DNA of 20,444 nt from DATGIQ01 sp035295665 (GCA_035295665.1 DATGIQ010000572.1:1-20444); one strand, 5' to 3'; counted from the stretch's first letter, positions 1 through 8,136 are shown. Numbers and translations: made by a program. Notes: generated from the sequence alone by a model not told the origin.

Positions 1-117
1 ATCAGCCAGGGAAGGGACCACCCGCTCCTCCAGCCACTCCAGCCGCAGTCGGTACGGGGCTCGCCGTGCCGGCGGGGCCGGAATGCGGGCTCGGCTCAGT
101 AGACGGGTGAACAGCAT
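1..117 (-). CDS. N-terminus of an exported protein with the planctomycete LExLEER-VPS motif (partial, runs off left edge)
   Basis: Only the first 39 codons are in the window. They read on the minus strand from an ATG at 117. A strong Shine-Dalgarno sequence, GGGAGGAG (126-133), sits 8 nt upstream and fixes the start. The peptide is basic and Arg/Pro-rich and ends in RLRLEWLEERVVPSLAD. This 'LE-x-LEER-x-VPS' segment sits near the N-terminus of many large secreted planctomycete proteins. A second copy is seen in this window in the gene at 8713-12513 (LEVWELEERRVPSTL). The motif is usually read as part of an export or processing signal, but I do not know its mechanism. The main body of the protein lies outside the window, so its function cannot be named. 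Confidence 0.75.
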   Translation of the reverse strand, partial: MLFTRLLSRARIPAPPARRAPYRLRLEWLEERVVPSLAD

Positions 118-800
118 AGCGGTGGCTCCTCCCTTTTTCCCCGATCCAGGTTCTTCCCGAATCGGTCCTTCAACGGCGAAACATCGACAGGTGGCAAACG
201 GTTCTAGGAAACCGTCACCGCTCCCGCGAGGAAACAAAACGCGGCGTTTGCATCCATCGAACCTTCCGGTCTCCGGTTACTACTCGGAAGAGACGGTGGC
301 ACAATGGTCTAGGTCTGGTCGGGCAGGATAAAGGCGATTGTCCTTGCTCCTACGCGAGGACCTAAATATCCAGCCGGGAGAGGGCCCTACGTGGCATCAA
401 AGCCTTACCAGGCGCGCTCCTTGGAAGTCCATGGCGCGCAGCCACGCCAGTGGAAAAGGTGGGCACTGGTATGGAGGCCTGTCTAGGTTTGTTCCAAATT
501 CCAGCAGGGCGCCAGGGGGGGAACGTATGCGCCCGCCCGCAGCTGCATTGCCTTGCAAGCGGGCATGCCACGAAAAGCGACGTTCTCATAATAGGGTCTG
601 CCGGCCAAAACTTCTACCCCAGTTCCTCCCAAAATCGGGCCCGGAATTGCAGCCGAAACCCTCCGGACAATCTCCATCCTCATGGAAATGGCTTGGCGAA
701 ATCCCCTTGACGCAAAGAGCTTTGCATGGAAAAGTTACTTGAGCTTGAAACGTGTGGTTGTTGCAGCCGCTGTGTGCCGGCTAAACTCCGAGGAAAGGAA
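118..800. other. Gene-free stretch between divergent genes
   Basis: I see no convincing gene in these 683 bases. The open frames present are Arg/Pro/Ser-rich with no recognisable domain or ribosome-binding site. The left end holds the ribosome-binding site of the minus-strand gene (126-133). The right end holds the AGGAAAGG site of the gene starting at 801. A small 6-bp hairpin (about 207-224) is present. A TTGACG at 707-712 resembles a -35 box, but no matching -10 box follows at a normal distance. No tRNA, CRISPR or insertion-sequence structure is visible. Confidence 0.5.
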
Positions 801-1196
801 ATGAAAACATCATCATTTCAGCAAGGGTCGATCGTTCTGTTGTTATATATGTTCGGCGGTCTTGCCTTGGGTTTGGCTAACCGGCCATTGGGCCAAGCGG
901 TACAACAGCTGGGAGTGAAGCCGGGTGTGGGGACCGCCATCAACGTAAATGGGCTCTTGCCGTTGCTAGCGGTCGGTCTTGGCGTTGCTTATCCGCGTTT
1001 GGCAACCGTGTGGCTCGGGGCCGTCGGGATGACGGTCGCCTTCCTTGTTGCTCTGGCTCTCGTTCATCCTCCGCCCCAACCGTGGAATGCGGCCACGCTG
1101 TTACGGGCGGTGCAACCGGTGCTGGTCCTCGCTTGCCTGGGCTATATTCTTCTCGGTACGATGGCGGCACGGATTACCTGTCGCGTTCGGCAGTAG
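801..1196 (+). CDS. Small four-helix integral membrane protein of unknown function
   Basis: This is a 131-residue protein. The ATG at 801 is chosen because AGGAAAGG (791-798) lies just upstream and the protein then begins MKTSSFQQG before its first membrane helix. The frame is open to 726, but that extension is Cys-rich and has no ribosome-binding site. Four hydrophobic segments are visible, at roughly residues 11-26, 45-62, 66-86 and 105-122, joined by short loops. The short N-terminal tail and last residues are polar, ending in RITCRVRQ. I do not recognise the family. It lies 38 bases upstream of the DUF1501 gene on the same strand, so the two could be co-transcribed. A role linked to that exported protein is possible but unproven. 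Confidence 0.7.
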   Translation: MKTSSFQQGSIVLLLYMFGGLALGLANRPLGQAVQQLGVKPGVGTAINVNGLLPLLAVGLGVAYPRLATVWLGAVGMTVAFLVALALVHPPPQPWNAATLLRAVQPVLVLACLGYILLGTMAARITCRVRQ

Positions 1197-1234
1197 GATC
1201 AAGTTCCGCCCGCCCGGTTGCGGAGGCAACCCCC

Positions 1235-2632
1235 ATGAACCACCGAGGTGTGCATGCGGACTATCGCACAGGCTTCGTCAGCCGCCGCTGCTTGCTGCAG
1301 ATCGGTGGCCTCGGTTGCCTGGGACTGAACCTGGCCGGGCTTTTTCGGGCAGAGGCTCGCAGCGCAGGCACCACCCCGCTCACCAAGTTCGCTCGCCCCT
1401 CTCGGGTGAAGTCATGCATCCTCCTTTTTTACTACGGCGGTCCGAGTCACCTGGATACCTGGGATCTGAAGCCCGCCGCGCCAGCCGAAGTTCGTGGTGA
1501 ATTTCGGCCGGCCGCAACCGCTGTGCCGGGGCTGCGCATCTGTGAGCATCTGCCGCACTGTGCCCGGGTGATGGATAAGCTGGCCATTGTCCGGAGCCTA
1601 CACCATCCGATGCGCAATCACAACTCGGCCGCGGTCGAAGCGCTCTGCGGCCGAACTCCCCTCCGAGGCGACCTCGAACTGCTTGCCGACGACCCGAATA
1701 GCTTTCCCTGTTATGGGTCGACCCTGAGCTTTTTGCGGCCGGGGCAGCGCGAAATTCCGGCGCACGTGGCTTTGCCCCATGTGATGCACAACGTGGTCGT
1801 TCTGCCGGGCCAGACCGCGGGCTTCCTGGGTGCGGCGTACAACCCGTTCCAGATTACGAAAGACCCCAACGAGGCCCATTTCAACGTGGCGGAGCTGGAA
1901 CTCCCTTCGGACCTTTCGCTGGCCCGGCTCGAAGACCGGCGCACGTTGCTGTCACTGATCGATGCGCAGACCAATCGTGCCGAGCGACTCGCCGGCACCG
2001 GTGCGATGACCGTGTACCAGGAACGGGCACTCCACTTGTTGCGCTCGAAAACGGTGCGGCAGGCCTTCGACCTGTCCCCAGAGCCGCCTCCCCTCCGCGA
2101 ACGCTACGGCCGGAACACGCTCGGACAGAGCTTGCTCTTGGCCCGGCGGCTGGTGGAAGCGGGCGTCCGGTTCATCAACGTCCACGACAAGGTGCACAAC
2201 GGACAGTTAGCAAACTGGGATAGTCACGAGAATAATTTCCAGCGCTTGAAAAACGATCTATTGCCTCCGGCGGATCGGGCCTTTTCGACGTTGATCGAAG
2301 ATTTGGATGCGCGGGGTCTGCTGGAGTCGACCTTGGTGGTGGCCCTGGCGGAATTTGGCCGCACGCCGCGCATCAACAAGTCCGCGGGCCGCGACCATTG
2401 GCCCGATTGCTACAGCATGGTGCTGGCGGGTGGCGGCGTGAGGGGAGGGATAGCGTACGGGGCCAGCGACAAGATGGGTGCCTATCCCGCATCGGACCCC
2501 GTCACACCGGGCGACCTGGCGGCGACGCTCTTCTGGGCTTTCGGACTGGATACGGCCACCGAGATCCATGACCTCACCGGGCGGCCGTATCGGCTGGCGG
2601 AGGGACAACCGATTCGCAAGCTGTTTGCATGA
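1235..2632 (+). CDS. DUF1501 family exported protein (sulfatase-fold-like, Tat-type signal)
   Basis: This is a 465-residue protein. The ATG at 1235 is preceded by GGAGG (1222-1226) at 8-nt spacing. The frame is open upstream to 1010 but overlaps the preceding gene there. Residues 17-40 (SRRCLLQIGGLGCLGLNLAG) form a twin-arginine signal followed by a hydrophobic core. Family hallmarks are GGPSHLDTWDLKP (68-80), HPMRNHNSA (124-132), and near the C-terminus AEFGRTP and GRDHWP. These match DUF1501 (PF07394), a very abundant planctomycete family related to the alkaline-phosphatase/sulfatase fold. Its biochemical function is not established. DUF1501 genes are often next to a DUF1549/DUF1553 cytochrome-type partner. 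That partner is absent here, and the upstream neighbour is a small membrane protein instead. Length is normal for the family. Confidence 0.9.
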   Translation: MNHRGVHADYRTGFVSRRCLLQIGGLGCLGLNLAGLFRAEARSAGTTPLTKFARPSRVKSCILLFYYGGPSHLDTWDLKPAAPAEVRGEFRPAATAVPGLRICEHLPHCARVMDKLAIVRSLHHPMRNHNSAAVEALCGRTPLRGDLELLADDPNSFPCYGSTLSFLRPGQREIPAHVALPHVMHNVVVLPGQTAGFLGAAYNPFQITKDPNEAHFNVAELELPSDLSLARLEDRRTLLSLIDAQTNRAERLAGTGAMTVYQERALHLLRSKTVRQAFDLSPEPPPLRERYGRNTLGQSLLLARRLVEAGVRFINVHDKVHNGQLANWDSHENNFQRLKNDLLPPADRAFSTLIEDLDARGLLESTLVVALAEFGRTPRINKSAGRDHWPDCYSMVLAGGGVRGGIAYGASDKMGAYPASDPVTPGDLAATLFWAFGLDTATEIHDLTGRPYRLAEGQPIRKLFA

Positions 2633-2864
2633 TCTTGCCCGTGACCAGCAAGGGAGGGCGGGTTACCTTCCTGCAAGGACGGCATCAACGTCCACTTCCA
2701 AGCCTTTCAGCAATGCCGATCGAGCCCGGCTGCCGCGATGACAGCGGCCGTAGACGACATACGTTCGACCCTTCAGGCGCAGGCCGGCTCGCTTTCTGCC
2801 TTGTGCGTTCTGCTTGCTCCCTTCTCTGCCGCGGAGGGTAGGGCGCTCATCGGGCACCTCGGGA

Positions 2865-3617
2865 TCAAGTCAACTGCCGGAGCAATTGCTTCGCTTTGCC
2901 GACCCAGCGTTGATCCCGGCGCCGGCTCAGGCCCGTCAGATACTGATAATCTTCGAGCCCCTGTTCGACGACTTTGGCCGCTTCCACTCTTTCTCCCGTC
3001 AGCAGCAGGTGCTCAGCGAGAAGACATTTGTGCTCGAGACTCGGCGCCACTCGGACAAGGTCGCGGCAAGTGGTCAATGCGCCATCGAGGTCCCCGATCT
3101 CGCGCCGGACCTCGATGAGAGTGTGCCAGGCCCGGTAGTCGCGCCAACCCGGGTGCCGGGCGATGAGCTTCTGTAGCGGCGAAACGGCTTGCTCCGGATG
3201 ATCCAGACCGCGGTGGGAAGCCGCTAGCAAAAAAAGCGCCTGACAATGTTCTCCCTCGCGGGCCAGCACAGCTTCCAGGTGCGGCAGCGCCTCGGCATAC
3301 TCCCTCGCTTCAGCCAGGCGCTCAGCCAACTCCAGCCGGCTGGCCAAGGTCCCCGCGCGGTCCGCGCGGTGCCGTAGCTCCTCGAGCGACGGCGGCCGAT
3401 GGAAAAGGCCCGTCAGCCCACTGTGGTCGATGCGGAAATCCTTCAGCTTGAAGACGAAGAAATAGGCCCAGGCTCCCAAGGGCTGGAAGATCAGGATGAT
3501 CCAGTACCAATAAAAGTCCACCCCGCGCCGGTGGGCATCCACCAGCATCCACAACGTGAGCGCAACCTGCACCAGATAGAGCGGCGACAGCTCGTTAAAT
3601 GGAAGGTTATGAAGCAT
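2865..3617 (-). CDS. Membrane-anchored TPR-repeat protein with an N-terminal PLDc_N-like double-helix anchor
   Basis: This is a 250-residue protein. Two N-terminal hydrophobic helices (about residues 12-27 and 36-57, including WYWIILIFQPLGAWAYFFVF) resemble the PLDc_N-type membrane hairpin. The rest (about 80-250) is helical with TPR-like units: ERLAEAREYAEALPHLEAVL, ALFLLAASHRGLDHPEQAVSP, IGDLDGALTTCRDLV and LLTGERVEAAKVVEQGL. TPR regions bind other proteins, and this one probably faces the cytoplasm. The start ATG at 3617 has no strong Shine-Dalgarno sequence. It lies 79 bases downstream of the kinase gene on the same strand, so it may be the last gene of a sigma factor-kinase-TPR unit. A scaffold or partner role for the kinase is inference. 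It converges with the DUF1501 gene. Confidence 0.75.
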   Translation of the reverse strand: MLHNLPFNELSPLYLVQVALTLWMLVDAHRRGVDFYWYWIILIFQPLGAWAYFFVFKLKDFRIDHSGLTGLFHRPPSLEELRHRADRAGTLASRLELAERLAEAREYAEALPHLEAVLAREGEHCQALFLLAASHRGLDHPEQAVSPLQKLIARHPGWRDYRAWHTLIEVRREIGDLDGALTTCRDLVRVAPSLEHKCLLAEHLLLTGERVEAAKVVEQGLEDYQYLTGLSRRRDQRWVGKAKQLLRQLT

Positions 3618-3696
3618 GGCGATGCGTCAGGCCGAAACTCCGTTTTGGGCTATCACAATCGTAGCGGACGCAGCAAGAAATGCAAACGTGAACCGT

Positions 3697-5571
3697 TCAC
3701 CGGCCGGCCGGTGCGCTGCCGTGCCGCCGTTTGCCCACGACCAGTACCAGGATGCTCACTCCTAGCAGCGACACCGAAACCACTGCGATGAGGAGAAAGG
3801 TCCCCTGCAGGCCGTCGTGGATCAGCGCCGTATCCGAATCCAAGGGAAGAATGATCTCCAACGCTCCGCGGACGTCTCCCACCTTCCAATCGCGCTTGCG
3901 GGGGTCGCTGTCGGGATGGGTGTTGTGGCACGGGACGCAGCTGGCTTGCATCCGTCGCGCCGTTACATACCGCAATGACGGCCGACCCTGATACGCTTCG
4001 AAGCTGTACACCGGCTGCAGCGGATCTTCTTCCAGACGCCGCAGCGCTTCCCGCTCGAAATCATCTTTCGGGCCGCCATCTTTTCGCGAGCGGAAGGGAT
4101 AATTGCTGTATAGCCGAACTTGCTTGCCGGAGGCGTTCTTTTCGCTCAGGATCGTGCTTAGCTCGATGGTCAGCGTCGCCGGCAAAGGCATGGCCGCCGG
4201 TCTGCCGGCATGATCATGGGTCACCTCGATCCCGTGGCCTTTCACCTGCTCGACGATCCGCGAGTAGTAGTTGTTCAACTCTTCGAGCATTTCCGACTGC
4301 TGGGCGGCACTCTCCAAGGCCGACAATTGCACCAGCTGATGCGATAGCCGCGACAGGTGCCACAACCCGAGCGCCGATCCCAGCGACACCGCCAGGAGCA
4401 GACCGACCGGAAGGGGATTGCGCCGGCACCATCTTCCAAGCCGCTCTCCTCTACCCATCGGCCGGGCACGAATGGGCTCGGCGTTCAGGTACCGCCGCAA
4501 ATCGTCGGCCAATTCCTGTGCCGAGGCGTAGCGGCGGAGGGGGGCCTTGGCCATCGCCTTCAGACAAATGGTTTCCAGATCGCGCGGCATCTTATCGTTC
4601 AGCTGCCGCGGCGGGCGCGGTTCGCCTTCCAGCACCTGAAGCAACAACATTCGCCGCGTACCCCGAAACGGACGCTCTCCCGTCAGCATCTCATAAAGAA
4701 TGACACCGAGGCTATACAGATCGCTGCGGGCATCGACCTGATGGCTCTCTCCCCGTGCCTGTTCAGGCGACATGTACGCCGGCGTGCCCAGCACTTGGCC
4801 GTCCAGCGTCATCGGGAAATCATCGGTCTCGCGCTTGGCCAGGCCAAAATCCATCAGGTGCGGATGTCCTTCGGTATCGAGCATGATATTGGACGGTTTC
4901 AGGTCGCGGTGAATGACCCCATGCTGATGGGCATATTCCAGGGCCTCGGCCAAGTCGGCGGTCAATTCCGCAGCTTGTCGGAAACTGAGCCGGCCCAGAG
5001 TCAATCGCGCTGCCAGCGTCTGTCCCTGGATGAACTCCTCGACGAGATAGAAGGTGCCATCGTCGGTCTGCCCCGTGTCGTAGAGCGATACGATGCCCGG
5101 GTGCTTCAGCTGGGCCGCACTCCGGGCCTCGCGCAGGAACCGATCGATGTCTTCCCGGCTGGCCAGCCGGCCGGCGCGCAGGACCTTGATGGCCACGCTG
5201 CGATCCAACTCGGTATCGCGCGCCCGCAAAACACAGCCGAACGAGCCCATGCCCAGCTCTTCCAGCAATTCAAACTTCCCCAGACGGCGCAGGTCTGCCC
5301 AGGAAGCCAGGACCGGCCGCTGCCGGCGGATGGACCGCAATACGCCCAGAAGTTCTTGGGGAAGCGGCGAGAAGATAGCCGCTGGTTTGGGTGGCGACTG
5401 GCGCAATTGGGATACCAGCGAATCGCTCACCTCATCGTAGGCAGCCAGGGCCTGTTCGCATTCCGGACACTGCGTGATGTGGCCGGCGATAGTTTCGAAC
5501 AGGGGCCCGGATATATTTCCGGTCGCAAACTCGGAAAGCTCGGCGGGACTGGGGCAACCTGGTGCGCTCAT
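3697..5571 (-). CDS. Transmembrane Ser/Thr protein kinase with N-terminal zinc-finger motif and periplasmic haem-binding Tll0287-like (DUF3365) sensor
   Basis: This is a 624-residue protein. The ATG at 5571 is chosen because AAAGGAACG lies about 8 nt upstream; the frame is open to 5619. Residues 31-38 (HITQCPEC) form an H-x3-C-x2-C motif like that of zinc-binding anti-sigma factors. The Hanks-type kinase domain spans about 98-365. It has the glycine loop LGMGSFGCV, catalytic Lys129 (VAIKV), HRDLKPSN (221-228, Asp223), DFG (241-243) and GTPAYMSPEQARG. A membrane helix follows at about 388-404. Residues 405-590 match the Tll0287-like/DUF3365 domain and contain CVPCH (545-549), a c-type haem attachment motif, followed by DWKVGDVRGALEI. 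A second helix is at about 591-613, with a short basic tail. This topology places kinase and zinc motif inside and haem domain outside, where c-type haem is attached. It lies downstream of an ECF sigma gene. The likely role is redox or ligand sensing coupled to phosphorylation. Confidence 0.93.
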   Translation of the reverse strand: MSAPGCPSPAELSEFATGNISGPLFETIAGHITQCPECEQALAAYDEVSDSLVSQLRQSPPKPAAIFSPLPQELLGVLRSIRRQRPVLASWADLRRLGKFELLEELGMGSFGCVLRARDTELDRSVAIKVLRAGRLASREDIDRFLREARSAAQLKHPGIVSLYDTGQTDDGTFYLVEEFIQGQTLAARLTLGRLSFRQAAELTADLAEALEYAHQHGVIHRDLKPSNIMLDTEGHPHLMDFGLAKRETDDFPMTLDGQVLGTPAYMSPEQARGESHQVDARSDLYSLGVILYEMLTGERPFRGTRRMLLLQVLEGEPRPPRQLNDKMPRDLETICLKAMAKAPLRRYASAQELADDLRRYLNAEPIRARPMGRGERLGRWCRRNPLPVGLLLAVSLGSALGLWHLSRLSHQLVQLSALESAAQQSEMLEELNNYYSRIVEQVKGHGIEVTHDHAGRPAAMPLPATLTIELSTILSEKNASGKQVRLYSNYPFRSRKDGGPKDDFEREALRRLEEDPLQPVYSFEAYQGRPSLRYVTARRMQASCVPCHNTHPDSDPRKRDWKVGDVRGALEIILPLDSDTALIHDGLQGTFLLIAVVSVSLLGVSILVLVVGKRRHGSAPAGR

Positions 5572-5677
5572 GGTCCGTTCCTTTGCCGGCAAGCCCGAAC
5601 CATACGCCGGCACTTCCAAGAGTCTAACGCGGAGCTGTTACACGAACGTCCCATACCTGGTCCGGTTGGTTGTGTCG

Positions 5678-5744
5678 GTTTCGCGGCGGTGCGCAGAACC
5701 GCGCGGGGCGAATCCGCACGCGGTTCTGCGCACCGCCGCGAAAC
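5678..5744. repeat. Perfect 26-bp inverted repeat (hairpin) between sigma factor and kinase genes
   Basis: The arms 5678-5703 and 5719-5744 are exact reverse complements over 26 bases, separated by a 15-base loop (5704-5718). The stem is very GC-rich and would form a stable hairpin in RNA of either strand. On the minus strand it starts 46 nt after the sigma-factor stop (5790) and ends about 107 nt before the kinase start. No T-tract follows on either side, so it is not a textbook intrinsic terminator. It could end or attenuate transcription, protect a 3' end, or be a copy of a dispersed palindromic element. Confidence 0.85.
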
Positions 5745-5789
5745 ACAAACAGGCACATTCAGCTGGACTGGGTACCAGAAGAGGCGGTC

Positions 5790-6413
5790 TTACAGGCAAT
5801 CGCCCAGCTCTTCGCGCAGCCGATGGAGCACCCGCGATTTGGCCACGCGCACGGCCCCGGCACTCATACCCAAATCGGCGGCGACATCCTGGGCGCTTTG
5901 ACCTTCGATCGCCGTCCGCCAGAAGGCTTGCCAGGTGCGGATCTCGAATTCGGCCTGGACCAGCTCCAGCGCCCGAGAAAAGAGCGCATGCTCCTCGGCA
6001 GCCGCGGTGTGGTCTTCCTCCTCCGGCTGCGGCGCGGGCAGCTCGGCGAAGCGTCGCTGGGCGTCGGTTCCGCCCACTCCGCGTCCTTCTTGCCCGAGCC
6101 GGCGGAAGTGGTCGTACAGCTTGTTGCGCGCGATGGTGCGGAGCCAACCCCGAAACGTGTCGCCCTTTCTCTCCTTGCGAAACGTACCGATGTGAGCTAC
6201 GACGGCCTGGAACACTTCCTGACAGATATCGGCCACGTCCTGGTCCTGTAAATCCCAGCGCCGGCACCAATGAAACACCATCGGCGCGTAGAGTGTAACC
6301 AGGCGGTCCCATGCGGCCGGGTCATCGGCTTTGACTCGTTCCAGGAGACTCCGCGAGGTTCCCGTGGACGGAGGGCCGTCGCTGCCGTCATTGATTTTGC
6401 TGAGTGCGTTCAT
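5790..6413 (-). CDS. RNA polymerase sigma factor, ECF subfamily (kinase-linked planctomycete type)
   Basis: This is a 207-residue protein. Region 2 spans about residues 22-107, with YAPMVFHWCRRW, DVADICQEVFQAV for core binding and -10 recognition, and TFRGWLRTIARNKLYDHFRR. Region 4 spans about 145-203, with a helix-turn-helix at GQSAQDVAADLGMSAGAVRVAKSRVLHRLRE for -35 recognition. No region 3 is present, as expected for ECF factors. The linker is acidic (PEEEDH). The start ATG at 6413 lacks a clear Shine-Dalgarno sequence, but a strong promoter sits at the right distance upstream (6453-6481). The gene lies upstream of the zinc-motif kinase on the same strand. ECF factors paired with Hanks kinases are a known planctomycete arrangement. 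The kinase, through its zinc motif or by phosphorylation, is the obvious candidate regulator. Confidence 0.92.
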   Translation of the reverse strand: MNALSKINDGSDGPPSTGTSRSLLERVKADDPAAWDRLVTLYAPMVFHWCRRWDLQDQDVADICQEVFQAVVAHIGTFRKERKGDTFRGWLRTIARNKLYDHFRRLGQEGRGVGGTDAQRRFAELPAPQPEEEDHTAAAEEHALFSRALELVQAEFEIRTWQAFWRTAIEGQSAQDVAADLGMSAGAVRVAKSRVLHRLREELGDCL

Positions 6414-6452
6414 GGAGAGGGATCATCCCAGGGCAGCGCTTCTGCTTGCTTG

Positions 6453-6481
6453 ACTATACTGCTTGGGTCCACCCGACTCAA
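6453..6481 (-). promoter_or_regulatory. Sigma70-type promoter for the ECF sigma factor gene
   Basis: On the minus strand, TTGAGT (6476-6481) is followed after exactly 17 nt by TATAGT (6453-6458), a near-consensus housekeeping promoter. Transcription should start near 6446, leaving a leader of about 33 nt before the ATG at 6413. An 11-base palindrome, GGGATGATCCC (6419-6429), lies within that leader and might be an operator, but this is weak. Confidence 0.65.
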
Positions 6482-6500
6482 GCACGCCGCGCAGATTTGG

Positions 6501-6529
6501 TTGCGAGTTCCGCGGCACTCAGGCATAAT
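6501..6529 (+). promoter_or_regulatory. Sigma70-type promoter for the sulfatase gene
   Basis: TTGCGA (6501-6506) is followed after exactly 17 nt by CATAAT (6524-6529). Transcription should start near 6536, giving a leader of about 24 nt that contains the GGAGG ribosome-binding site at 6547-6551. It is back-to-back with the sigma-factor promoter, with only 19 bases between the two -35 boxes. Confidence 0.65.
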
Positions 6530-6559
6530 GTCGTCGAACCATCCCTGGAGGCCAACATC

Positions 6560-8110
6560 ATGCATCCCTTGCTTCGACTTGCTCTCGTGTCCCTCTTCGG
6601 TATCGGCCTGATCGCGGTACCGGTGCGCGCGGCCGACACCCGGCATCCGAACATCGTGTTCATCTTCGCTGACGACCACGGTTACCAGGCGATCAGCGCC
6701 TACCAGGATCCGCGCAAGCTCATCGATACGCCCAACATCGATCGGCTAGCGAAAGAAGGAATGCGGTTCGATCGCTGTCTGGTGCCGAATTCCATTTGCG
6801 GACCGAGCCGGGCCACGGTGCTTACCGGCAAGTACAGCCACGCCAATGGCTTCTACAACAACACGAATAGCCGGTTTGATGGTTCGCAAGTGACGGCTCC
6901 GAAGCTGCTCCAGGCAGCCGGCTACCAGACGGCCATCGTCGGGAAATGGCACCTGGTGAGCAATCCCACGGGCTTTGATAACTGGGAGATCCTTCCCGGC
7001 CAGGGCGTTTACTACAACCCGCCGATGATCCGCAACGGCGAGCGCGTCAAACACTCCGGCTACGTCACCGATATCATCACGGACCTGTCCCTCGATTGGC
7101 TCAAGAAGCGCGATTCATCGAAACCGTTTTTACTGATGTGCCATCACAAGGCGCCCCACCGCGAGTGGGAGCCGAACCTCAAATACCTGGGCCACGACAA
7201 CGACCGCAATTATGCCCTCGCCGACACGCTCTTCGATGATTACGCCGGCCGGGGCAAGGCCGAGCATGAACAGGACATGACCATCCGCAACACGATGAAC
7301 CAAAGGGACCTCAAGTTCGTCGTGCCGCAACAGCTGACGCCGGAACAGCGCAAGACCTGGAACGCCTACTATGAGCCGCGCAACGAAGCCTTCCGCAAGA
7401 TGAACTTGCAGGGTGCCGACCTGGTGCGCTGGAAATATAACCGTTACCTGCACGATTACCTGGGCTGCATCCGTTCCGTCGACGAAAGCGTTGGCCGGAT
7501 CTTGAAGTTCCTCGATGACGAAGGACTCGCCGCGAATACGCTGGTCATCTACTCCTCCGACCAAGGGTTTTATTTAGGCGAGCATGGCTGGTTTGATAAG
7601 CGATGGATCTTTGAGGAATCGCTGCGCACACCGCTCTTGGTGCGCTGGCCGGGCGTCGTCAAACCGGGCAGCGTGAATCAGCAGATGGTTTCCAACCTCG
7701 ATTTCGCCGAAACCTTTCTGGAGGCTGCCGGTGTATCCGTGCCCAGCGCGATGCAGGGCCGCAGCCTGGTTCCCCTGTTAAAGGGAACGCCGCCAGCCGA
7801 TTGGCGAAAGAGTTTCTACTACCACTACTACGAGCATCCGGGTCCGCACAATGTTGCCCGCCATTACGGCGTGGTGACGGACCGTTATAAACTTGTGTAT
7901 TTCTATGAGCCGGAGTTCAACTACTGGGAGCTGTTCGACCTAGCAAAGGATCCGAGGGAACTGAAAAGCGTCTATGGCACCGCGGAATATGCGTCCATCC
8001 AAAAGGAACTCGAGCAAGAACTGAGGCGGCTACGCCAGGAACTCAAAGTGCCCGATCCCGACCCGCCGCAGACGGTGATCAAGAAGCGGCCTGTAGAGCC
8101 AAAAAAGTAG
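6560..8110 (+). CDS. Secreted type I sulfatase (formylglycine-dependent, S1 family)
   Basis: This is a 516-residue protein. The ATG at 6560 has GGAGG at 8-nt spacing; the frame is open to 6404 but that would overlap the divergent gene. Residues 1-25 form a Sec signal peptide ending near VRA-AD. The active site is visible: Asp38-Asp39 (FADDH) for calcium, CGPSRATVLTG (80-90) with Cys80 as the residue converted to formylglycine, GKWH (128-131), HHKAPH (195-200), and DQG (334-336) with Lys347 downstream. A C-terminal DUF4976-like region (about 420-505) contains ELFDLAKDPRELK. It should remove sulfate esters from a sulfated polysaccharide, glycan or similar substrate outside the cytoplasm. The HKAPHREW segment resembles glycosaminoglycan or mucin-type sulfatases, but the substrate cannot be fixed from sequence. 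No glycoside hydrolase is adjacent. Activation needs a formylglycine-generating enzyme encoded elsewhere. Confidence 0.93.
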   Translation: MHPLLRLALVSLFGIGLIAVPVRAADTRHPNIVFIFADDHGYQAISAYQDPRKLIDTPNIDRLAKEGMRFDRCLVPNSICGPSRATVLTGKYSHANGFYNNTNSRFDGSQVTAPKLLQAAGYQTAIVGKWHLVSNPTGFDNWEILPGQGVYYNPPMIRNGERVKHSGYVTDIITDLSLDWLKKRDSSKPFLLMCHHKAPHREWEPNLKYLGHDNDRNYALADTLFDDYAGRGKAEHEQDMTIRNTMNQRDLKFVVPQQLTPEQRKTWNAYYEPRNEAFRKMNLQGADLVRWKYNRYLHDYLGCIRSVDESVGRILKFLDDEGLAANTLVIYSSDQGFYLGEHGWFDKRWIFEESLRTPLLVRWPGVVKPGSVNQQMVSNLDFAETFLEAAGVSVPSAMQGRSLVPLLKGTPPADWRKSFYYHYYEHPGPHNVARHYGVVTDRYKLVYFYEPEFNYWELFDLAKDPRELKSVYGTAEYASIQKELEQELRRLRQELKVPDPDPPQTVIKKRPVEPKK

Positions 8111-8136
8111 GTCTGATACACGGTCCAGCGGGGCCA

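Noticed and set aside
338..742. Plus-strand frame of 134 codons in the left gap
   Set aside because: There is no ribosome-binding site, the composition is low-complexity Arg/Pro/Ser, and it resembles no known family.
4357..5901. Long plus-strand open frame (514 codons) across the kinase gene
   Set aside because: It is antisense to a clear kinase with all catalytic motifs. The translation has no domain and the openness follows from GC-rich codon use.
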